Made by a program: the position numbers and the translations under genes. A stretch of DNA of 5,281 bases from Fidelibacterota bacterium (GTDB taxonomy: Bacteria > Fidelibacterota > UBA2242 > B5-G15): the NCBI GenBank assembly GCA_003645825.1, contig QNCQ01000148.1, positions 1 to 5,281 on the forward strand. The letters run 5' to 3'. The notes under the pieces were generated by a model that worked only from the letters and a program-made list of their open reading frames with translations, ran no database searches and was not told where the DNA came from. Every line of letters starts with the position of its first letter. The first letter of the stretch is position 1. Positions 1 to 5,281 of this stretch are shown one piece after another.

Positions 1-1
1 A

Positions 2-9
2 TAAATTTG
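2..9 (+). promoter_or_regulatory. Possible Bacteroidota-like -7 promoter element (TAAATTTG)
   Basis: TAAATTTG matches the TAnnTTTG -7 consensus of the Bacteroidota primary sigma factor and lies 78 bases before the first start codon. The partner -33 element would fall left of the window and cannot be checked. No convincing TTGACA/TATAAT pair is visible in the leader. The leader is AT-rich, so a chance match is quite possible, and the ribosome binding sites here are not Bacteroidota-like. Confidence 0.2.
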
Positions 10-72
10 TTAAGTATATGAACGTAATTGATCACAAATAGAAATATTGTGGCAGGAGGGGTGACAACAAAA

Positions 73-80
73 GGGAGGGG
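73..80 (+). promoter_or_regulatory. Ribosome binding site of the TonB-dependent receptor gene
   Basis: GGGAGGGG sits 6 bases before the ATG at 87 and is followed by a T-rich spacer. It fixes the start of the receptor gene at 87, which also gives a protein beginning with a normal signal peptide. A second purine-rich block, AGGAGGGG at 54-61, lies too far upstream to serve this ATG. Confidence 0.8.
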
Positions 81-86
81 TTTTTA

Positions 87-2894
87 ATGCTAAAGAAGCT
101 CCTTATTATCGCCGTAACTTCTCTGATGGAATTCGCTTTCCTTTCTGCAGGGGTTACAGGAAAAATAGCTGGATATGTAAAAGATGCTAAAACCGGCGAA
201 CCTCTGGCTGGTGTCAATGTAATTATCAAAGGTACTAACCTAGGAGCAGCAACCGATAATGAAGGATACTATGTTATACTCAACGTTCCCGTTGGAACAT
301 ACACTGTAATTGCCACCATGATAGGGTATACTCCTATGGAAGTAAAAGACGTAAAAGTTTCAATCGACCTTACCACCAGACTTGATTTCGAACTACGAAG
401 GACTGCGATTGAAGGAGAAATCGTCGTTGTGGTCGCAGAAAGGCCCCTCATAAGGAAAGATGAGTTTACATCCAAACATATGGTATCATCCGAAGAGATA
501 GAAATGCAACCAATCGATGACTTCCTGGAAATCGCAAGGAACCAGGCGGGAGTTGTTGGAAATCACTTCAGAGGAGGGCGAACGGGGGAAGTTCTGGTGT
601 TGATAGACGGAATTCCTGTTAAAGACCCATCAGGTAGTTACTCTGGAAATCTCGGTGGTTTCACCGCCGATGTTCCAGAATTTGGAATTCAAGAAATGGA
701 GGTCTCCCTCGGGGGATTCAGCGCTGAATACGGAAATGTACAGTCAGGCATAATAAATCTTGCCATGAGAGAAGGAACGGAAAGGTTCAGTGGAAGCGTC
801 AGATTTATAACTTCTAATTTCGGTTCGAAACTAAACGAACTCCTTATGGGGAAAAGAGATTGGTGGTATGGAACCCGCTACCAACACCTGATTGAAAATG
901 ATTACGAGTTTAATCTGAGTGGACCAGTAATTCCCCATAAAGTCAATTTCAGTCTTTCAGGAGAAATTTTCGACAGAAAACAGGGATACTTCCCCAATCA
1001 GAACTCACTTAGCCACTCTTACCAGGGGAAATTGAATGTAAGACCCTTCCACAACATTAAACTCACACTTGGTGGACTATACTCCTCCCAGCAGTGGGAT
1101 CAATTTTACTTTCCCGCTTCAAGGTATGGCCCTCCCCCCGATTATCCCATCAACGAGTACTTTGATGTAAGAGATACTACCCTTTTCCACTATGTATACG
1201 TAAAAGACCCAAGTAGCTACTCTGACAGACAGGGAACGGAATATGACACAACCGGTTTCTTCGGTGCAGACAGCGCCTTTTTTAACAAGGTCAAAACGTT
1301 CTATGTCGGAGGAATGCTGGATTACCTGTGGGACTATAAGAAAAGTAGCAACATGGGATACCTCGTTCTGACTCATACGCTCAGTCCGAAAACTTATTAT
1401 GAGTTGAGGCTGCAGGTTTTCTCTACAAATTACCACTACGCAACAAAGGATATCGAAGATCGAGATGGAGATGGAGACACCAGCGAGGACCTGGTCTGGG
1501 ATGTAACGAAAGAAGGGCCTCACCCTATCTATAGAGAGCGAGAGTTGAATTACTGGTGGATTAGAGGCGATGACCCAGGCTACAGGGACCAAAAATCCTG
1601 GACAAAGTACATCAGATGGGATATTGTGAGTCAGGTAAACCCACACCACCTTATAAAAGCAGGGGTGGAATTCGGGCTTCACAGGACAAAGGTAACTAAT
1701 GTCAGCTGGACATTAAATCTTAACACGGTTAGAAAAGACATTTGGGATGAGGATTTCTATGACCTTGGACTGTATATCCAGGATAAAGTTGAATTTGAGG
1801 GTATCATAGCACTTATTGGTTTGCGGTATGACATGTTCAATCCTAACGGTTTTGGAGACCCGGTTTACTATCCCGCCGACTATAACTACCCTTTTTCCCA
1901 GGTTGACGAAGGCGGTTACCCAATCCTGATCAATCCCAAAAAAGCTTCCGTCAAACATCAGTTAAGCCCAAGAATAGGAATATCCCATCCGATAACTGAC
2001 AGAGACGTTCTATATTTTACATACGGCCATTATTTTCAGAGGCCCGACGGGTATTTCCTTTTCAGAAACCTTCATTTCCAGGCACTCACCAAAGTCGGTA
2101 ACTATATCGGATATCCTGATATTAAACCCGAAAAGACGGTAACTTATGAAGTAGGAATTGAACATCTTTTCACCCGTAACCTAAAAGGGACAATAACCGG
2201 CTATTTTAAGGATGTAAGTAACCTGACCGACTGGATCAAGTATGTTGGCAGGAGCATCCAGAATATAGAGCTAAATGTGTTTACAAATGCTGACTATGGA
2301 AATATAAAGGGGCTGGAGTTGACCCTTGAAAAGAGACCAGGGAAATTCTTCGGAGGTAAATTCAACTATACATATTCAATAGCGAAAGGGCGGAGTTCGG
2401 ACCCCTGGGGTGGGGCTGGTACATTTACGAGTGCAAAAAGGATGAACATTCTGGACTTTGATCAGACCCATACAATAAGCGCAAACGTGACGATTTTTAC
2501 CCCTCAGGAATCTATATTTGGGATGAAGATTTTGGGCATAAGACCACTTGCAAACTGGAAAATCAATGTCCAGTTCAACTATGGCAGTGGACTTCCCTAT
2601 TCTTCTTATGGAACGGGTAAAGTCAATGATAAGAGAATGCCCTGGACGTCTACGACTGATACAAGATTAGCCAAAAGAGTTAAGTTAGGGAAACTTAATC
2701 TTTACTGGTATTTTGATATTTTCAATGTATTTAACAGAAAAAATATCGAGTGGCTCGGAAGCACATACTATTATGAACTCACTGGCGATCCATCAATTGT
2801 AAGAAGAGATAATGTTACCGGGGAATACATCAGAAACCCACAGGTCTATAGTGATGAAAGGCAATTTAGATTTGGCTTTTCCATCAAATTTTAA
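87..2894 (+). CDS. TonB-dependent outer-membrane receptor with N-terminal carboxypeptidase-regulatory-like domain
   Basis: This 935-residue protein is a complete TonB-dependent receptor, an outer-membrane barrel that takes up or senses a ligand using energy passed by TonB-ExbBD. Residues 1 to about 21 form a Sec signal peptide (Lys3-Lys4, then a hydrophobic run). Residues about 25-103 are a CarboxypepD_reg-like beta-sandwich (GYVKDAKTGEPLAGVNVIIKGT, split here as GYVKDAKTGE and PLAGVNVIIKGT; then TDNEGYY). EIVVVVAERP at 111-120 resembles the TonB-box region. The plug spans about 115-230, with VLIDGIPV at 171-178 and GGFSAEYGNVQSGIINL at 209-225. The rest is a barrel rich in Tyr, Trp and Phe; DIKPEK at 678-683 is the conserved motif usual in the barrel's later part, and the chain ends in Phe (FGFSIKF), as outer-membrane barrels do. 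The length is normal and no frameshift is seen. An acidic DRDGDGD stretch at 458-464 probably lies in a surface loop. The ligand is unknown: nothing in the sequence separates a siderophore, glycan, peptide or cobalamin. It is the first gene of the apparent operon. The family call is very secure. Confidence 0.96.
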   Translation: MLKKLLIIAVTSLMEFAFLSAGVTGKIAGYVKDAKTGEPLAGVNVIIKGTNLGAATDNEGYYVILNVPVGTYTVIATMIGYTPMEVKDVKVSIDLTTRLDFELRRTAIEGEIVVVVAERPLIRKDEFTSKHMVSSEEIEMQPIDDFLEIARNQAGVVGNHFRGGRTGEVLVLIDGIPVKDPSGSYSGNLGGFTADVPEFGIQEMEVSLGGFSAEYGNVQSGIINLAMREGTERFSGSVRFITSNFGSKLNELLMGKRDWWYGTRYQHLIENDYEFNLSGPVIPHKVNFSLSGEIFDRKQGYFPNQNSLSHSYQGKLNVRPFHNIKLTLGGLYSSQQWDQFYFPASRYGPPPDYPINEYFDVRDTTLFHYVYVKDPSSYSDRQGTEYDTTGFFGADSAFFNKVKTFYVGGMLDYLWDYKKSSNMGYLVLTHTLSPKTYYELRLQVFSTNYHYATKDIEDRDGDGDTSEDLVWDVTKEGPHPIYRERELNYWWIRGDDPGYRDQKSWTKYIRWDIVSQVNPHHLIKAGVEFGLHRTKVTNVSWTLNLNTVRKDIWDEDFYDLGLYIQDKVEFEGIIALIGLRYDMFNPNGFGDPVYYPADYNYPFSQVDEGGYPILINPKKASVKHQLSPRIGISHPITDRDVLYFTYGHYFQRPDGYFLFRNLHFQALTKVGNYIGYPDIKPEKTVTYEVGIEHLFTRNLKGTITGYFKDVSNLTDWIKYVGRSIQNIELNVFTNADYGNIKGLELTLEKRPGKFFGGKFNYTYSIAKGRSSDPWGGAGTFTSAKRMNILDFDQTHTISANVTIFTPQESIFGMKILGIRPLANWKINVQFNYGSGLPYSSYGTGKVNDKRMPWTSTTDTRLAKRVKLGKLNLYWYFDIFNVFNRKNIEWLGSTYYYELTGDPSIVRRDNVTGEYIRNPQVYSDERQFRFGFSIKF

Positions 2895-2899
2895 GGAGG
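2893..2899 (+). promoter_or_regulatory. Ribosome binding site overlapping the receptor stop codon
   Basis: AAGGAGG, a near-perfect anti-16S match, shares its first two bases with the TAA stop at 2892-2894 and lies 8 bases before the ATG at 2908. This decides the start of the second gene. An in-frame ATG at 2812 inside the receptor gene would only add residues that overlap receptor coding sequence and would bury the signal peptide. The overlap favours coupled translation of the two genes. Confidence 0.88.
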
Positions 2900-2907
2900 G
2901 AATTTTT

Positions 2908-4923
2908 ATGGGTTCGGGAAAATTAAAAGGGGTAACAATAACTACTTTACTGCCACTTTGTCTCTTGTTATTCAACAGTGCTTTCTCCTTTGATCTCGAT
3001 AAAAGCCGAGCTGGAAAGGTACAGAAGAGGTCAACCGCGCTTTCAGGCCCAATTGTAGAAGATGATTGGGACTGGCATAAGATAGGACGTCTCTGGAATC
3101 GGGTTACAAACTTCAGCTACATGGGCGATGATGCATATACTGACAGAACACCGTCCTGTGACTGGCCAGGTGGTTCCGGGAATTCCTATCTTTATAGAGG
3201 TACAATATGGCTTACTGCAAAAGTAGATGGCGTTGTCCACTGTACTATGGGAGATGACCACGAATTTGCCCCTATTGACTCCGTTCATATGATCAAGCCT
3301 GGTATCGTTTCAGATGAAGACACTTACACAAAATACTACGATGTATGTGCTCCTCTTGCATCGGACCATTTTCCACTGGGTGTTGAAATCACAGAGCGTA
3401 CCTACGCATGGGGAGCAAGTTATGCTTATGATTTTATTATTTACGAATATACTATAAGAAATGTTGGAATCGATACCGATGGAGATTGTTATCCGGACAC
3501 GCCACGTGACCTGGAGGAATTTTATTTCACAATTCGTCTGGACGCAGACGTTTCTAAGCTACCCAACTGGGGTGCCGAATACAGATTTTCCAACCAGGAC
3601 GACCACGTCATGGCTAATGCAGGTTCGTGGGATTGGATAAACCTTTTTCCTCAAATGGCGGGGAGGGACATGAGTTTTTTTACAGAAGACAGGCTCGACT
3701 CCACTCTGATCTTCATGTGGGATGGGGACAATCCTAATTACCCGGCTGACAATGGCGCCGAAGATGATTTTGGTAATCCTGGCCCAGACGGCATCCTGCA
3801 ATCCCCTGGATTTATAGGTATCAGAGTACTAAAGACTGAACCATACCTGCCGCCAAGTTCTTTTCATGTCTGCCACATATACAACGACCCTGCTACAGAT
3901 AAAGAAGCCTGGGACAGAATGATAAGCAAGAAAGAGTTCGAGCCAATCTTAGTTGACCCTAATGGTGTGCCTTTCCCCCATGACTATCGTGGGATTATAA
4001 CTTTTGGTCCCCTTGACACTTTAAAGTATAGAGATTCAGTAAAAGTTTACACAGCTTTGGGAGTGGGATGCGATCCCGATAGTGGAGGTATATACAGTTT
4101 GAAACAGCTTCTGAAAATCATGGATGTAGCTAAATTTATTGTAGATAACAACTTTGACATTTCACCTGAGGTTTTTACCCCTCCTGATCCAGAAGTGGAG
4201 GTCGAAGAATATGTAGTCAACAATAAAGTTGAGGGAGTAAGGATAGTCTGGGACGATAAAGCCTCAAAACATCAATACTTTCAGGGTTACCGAATCTGGA
4301 AAAGTAGCGGAAAAACCGCCTCCGGGGATTATAACTGGCAACTGCTAAAGGAATATGTTGACACCACAGGTAGTGGTAGCTGGCCGCCTGACTCCAGCAG
4401 CGAGCCAGGAAAATTCGAGTTTATCGATCCAGACGTTGTTAATGGTTTTGACTATTATTATTCCGTTCAGGCCTTTACAAAGGCTATAACTTACCCGATC
4501 GAGTTCGGAGTTATTGAGACCAATCGATTGAGCGAAAAAAGTTTTAGGTATATTTCTCCAGCGAATCCCGTTGCCACCACCCTGGACAGAATTAAAGTCG
4601 TACCAAACCCTTACATAGGAAGCGCAAAGTGGAATAATCCTTTACCTGGAGACCAGTCGCCATGGGAACACAGGATACAGTTTATAAACCTACCGGAAGA
4701 CGCAAAGATTAAGATTTTCACTCTTGATGGGGATTTTGTGGATGAAATACACGCCGGGCAGTCTGCGAGACTGGAAGGGGAAAATCCAGGAGTGGGACCA
4801 AAAAGTGTAGCAGAGTGGGATCTAATTACAAGAAATAATCAGGAAGCTGCTCCGGGAATTTACATTTATGTTGTAGAATCCTCTCTGGGAACAAAGGTTG
4901 GTAAGTTCATAATTGTCAGGTAA
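2908..4923 (+). CDS. Exported multidomain protein with fibronectin-III-like region and T9SS-like C-terminal sorting domain
   Basis: This 671-residue protein is probably a surface-attached or released protein; its activity is unknown. Residues 1-27 are a signal peptide (Lys5, Lys7, hydrophobic core 9-22, likely cut after Ala-Phe-Ser at 25-27) without a lipobox. Residues about 50-420 form a large region with recognisable blocks: LWNRVTNFSYMGDD (62-75), DWPGGSGNSYLYRGTIW (85-101), and an acidic stretch from Asp272 to Gly295. I associate these blocks with uncharacterised exported proteins of FCB-type candidate phyla, but know no function. No catalytic motif is evident. A DTDGDCYPD motif at 189-197 looks like a calcium loop. 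Residues about 432-525 resemble a fibronectin type III domain (GVRIVWDD, GYRIWKS, then GFDYYYSVQAF). Residues about 562-671 match a T9SS type A-like sorting domain (VVPNPYIGS, INLPEDAKIKIFTLDGD, GIYIYVVES, GKFIIVR). The gene follows the receptor by 13 bases, so the product may be its partner. Domain architecture is well supported; the partnership is inference. Confidence 0.85.
   Translation: MGSGKLKGVTITTLLPLCLLLFNSAFSFDLDKSRAGKVQKRSTALSGPIVEDDWDWHKIGRLWNRVTNFSYMGDDAYTDRTPSCDWPGGSGNSYLYRGTIWLTAKVDGVVHCTMGDDHEFAPIDSVHMIKPGIVSDEDTYTKYYDVCAPLASDHFPLGVEITERTYAWGASYAYDFIIYEYTIRNVGIDTDGDCYPDTPRDLEEFYFTIRLDADVSKLPNWGAEYRFSNQDDHVMANAGSWDWINLFPQMAGRDMSFFTEDRLDSTLIFMWDGDNPNYPADNGAEDDFGNPGPDGILQSPGFIGIRVLKTEPYLPPSSFHVCHIYNDPATDKEAWDRMISKKEFEPILVDPNGVPFPHDYRGIITFGPLDTLKYRDSVKVYTALGVGCDPDSGGIYSLKQLLKIMDVAKFIVDNNFDISPEVFTPPDPEVEVEEYVVNNKVEGVRIVWDDKASKHQYFQGYRIWKSSGKTASGDYNWQLLKEYVDTTGSGSWPPDSSSEPGKFEFIDPDVVNGFDYYYSVQAFTKAITYPIEFGVIETNRLSEKSFRYISPANPVATTLDRIKVVPNPYIGSAKWNNPLPGDQSPWEHRIQFINLPEDAKIKIFTLDGDFVDEIHAGQSARLEGENPGVGPKSVAEWDLITRNNQEAAPGIYIYVVESSLGTKVGKFIIVR
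4591..4920 (+). other. Encoded C-terminal T9SS-like sorting domain
   Basis: This segment encodes residues 562-671 of the exported protein. It has the order of features typical of T9SS C-terminal domains: a VxPNP opening (Val564-Pro568), a strand pair around IQFINLP and KIKIFTLDGD, a WDL strand preceding a turn, GIYIYVV (650-656), and a closing GKFIIVR. In studied Bacteroidota the domain directs passage through the T9SS translocon and is usually cleaved or linked to the surface. A segment rich in Gly, Pro and Glu (HAGQSARLEGENPGVGPKS) lengthens the turn between the DGD strand and the WDL strand compared with short Bacteroidota examples. Use by a real T9SS in this organism is inferred; core translocon genes are not in the window. 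Confidence 0.75.
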
Positions 4924-4929
4924 AAAAAC

Positions 4930-4935
4930 AGAGGG
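4930..4935 (+). promoter_or_regulatory. Ribosome binding site of the PorV/PorQ-like gene
   Basis: AGAGGG lies 8 bases before the ATG at 4944, in the 20-base gap after the second gene's TAA. It favours the ATG at 4944 over the in-frame ATG five codons later at 4959. Its last two bases are also part of a short palindrome that abuts the start codon. Confidence 0.65.
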
Positions 4936-4943
4936 TAATTACC
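4934..4943. repeat. Perfect 10-base palindrome GGTAATTACC
   Basis: GGTAATTACC is its own reverse complement. It fills the space between the ribosome binding site and the ATG at 4944. With no loop it would not form a useful RNA hairpin, so if it matters it would be as a DNA site for a dimeric regulator. Ten-base palindromes occur by chance about once per kilobase, so significance is doubtful. Confidence 0.3.
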
Positions 4944-5281
4944 ATGGAACGTAAAGGAATGATAATAGTTTTATTGCTATCAACAGTTGTCACTCTTTAT
5001 TCTAAGCAGTTTGCCCCTGTTGGAACGACAGTTGCCCAGTTTCTCGAAATCGGGGTCGGTGCCAGGGGTGCTGCCATGGGGGAAGCTGTTACTACCGTTG
5101 TCAATGGAGCCTGTGCTGCATTCTGGAATCCAGCAAATATCGTGGATCTCCAGGGAGGTAAAATGGAAGGATTCTCCTCCATCACGAACTGGCCTGCCGG
5201 AATAACCCTGGGAGCAATCTCCTTTAGCTTCAAGCTCAGCAACATAGGAACTTTTGCTATAAGCAGTTTGTACCTTAAAAC
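4944..5281 (+). CDS. PorV/PorQ-family outer-membrane beta-barrel protein (5' part, cut by window edge)
   Basis: The first 112 codons are present and open to the right edge with no stop; the rest lies outside. Residues 1-20 are a likely signal peptide (Arg3-Lys4, hydrophobic 6-18, ending TLYS). The mature start carries the family signature of PorV/PorQ (UPF0164-type) barrels: VGTTVAQFLEIGVGARGAAMG (26-46, given here as VGTTVAQFLEIG and VGARGAAMG), followed by a small-residue stretch and AAFWNPANI (58-66). Alternating hydrophobic strands follow (GITLGAISFSFKL). These are FadL-like outer-membrane barrels; in Bacteroidota PorV carries T9SS cargo from the translocon to the attachment complex, and PorQ binds the sortase PorZ. 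The wider family has many copies per genome in candidate phyla, and not all need act in secretion. Its position 20 bases after a sorting-domain gene fits a role with that cargo. A full family of about 300-400 residues would be expected. The PorV versus PorQ choice cannot be made from this part. Confidence 0.85.
   Translation, partial: MERKGMIIVLLLSTVVTLYSKQFAPVGTTVAQFLEIGVGARGAAMGEAVTTVVNGACAAFWNPANIVDLQGGKMEGFSSITNWPAGITLGAISFSFKLSNIGTFAISSLYLK

Noticed and set aside
3..41. Possible tail of an upstream gene ending at TAG 39-41
   Set aside because: Only 12 codons are visible (KFVKYMNVIDHK), with no recognisable motif; a random open stretch of this size is common.
1119..1682. 187-codon open frame on the minus strand within the receptor gene
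   Set aside because: It lies wholly antisense to a secure TonB-receptor coding region, resembles no family I know, and has the Cys/Val/Ile-rich look of a complementary-strand shadow.
2812..2907. In-frame upstream start for the exported protein inside the receptor gene
   Set aside because: It would add 32 residues before a clear signal peptide and overlap receptor coding sequence, whereas the ATG at 2908 has an ideal ribosome binding site.
130..3184. Five GGAATTC heptamers (near 129, 609, 684, 1667, 3178)
   Set aside because: They fall within coding sequence, are irregularly spaced and encode mostly Glu-Phe, Gly-Ile or similar common pairs; no repeat structure surrounds them.
4921..4943. A-run after the second gene as a possible terminator
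   Set aside because: It is a run of A on the coding strand with no preceding GC-rich hairpin, so it does not form a rightward intrinsic terminator.
4987..5245. Open frames on both strands near the right edge
   Set aside because: Both overlap the partial PorV/PorQ-like gene, whose frame from 4944 has the family signature and a ribosome binding site. The other frames show no recognisable protein.

Overview
The window reads as one rightward block of three tightly spaced genes for cell-envelope proteins. In order they are a complete TonB-dependent outer-membrane receptor (87-2894), a complete exported multidomain protein with a C-terminal type IX secretion (T9SS)-like sorting domain (2908-4923), and the 5' part of a PorV/PorQ-type outer-membrane beta-barrel gene that runs off the right edge (4944-5281). 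Spacers are 13 and 20 bases, each gene has a purine-rich ribosome binding site, and no terminator-like hairpin lies between them, so a single operon is the simplest reading. No RNA gene, mobile element, CRISPR array or direct-repeat array is visible. No gene-free stretch exceeds 300 bases; the longest is the 86-base leader.

The organism is a diderm (Gram-negative type) bacterium. A TonB receptor with an N-terminal carboxypeptidase-regulatory-like domain, a sorting-domain protein with a VPNPY...GIYIY...GKFIIVR tail and a PorV/PorQ homologue point to the FCB superphylum or neighbouring candidate phyla (Calditrichota, KSB1, Marinimicrobia, WOR-3 and similar). Strong Shine-Dalgarno sequences before every gene argue against a typical Bacteroidota genome, where such sequences are rare. 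Arginine codons are overwhelmingly AGA/AGG and isoleucine ATA is common, a bias often seen in thermophiles; this is suggestive only. Base composition looks moderate, somewhat AT-rich, and even across the window, with no sign of recent transfer.

Functionally, the receptor would import or sense a ligand across the outer membrane using TonB energy. The second protein would be exported by Sec and then delivered to the surface or medium by a T9SS-like route. The third resembles the T9SS outer-membrane proteins PorV/PorQ, which handle cargo in studied systems. Together they suggest a receptor plus surface partner plus cargo-handling barrel, loosely analogous to SusC/SusD pairs but with an unrelated partner protein. 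The ligand, and the function of the large N-terminal region of the second protein, cannot be read from the sequence.
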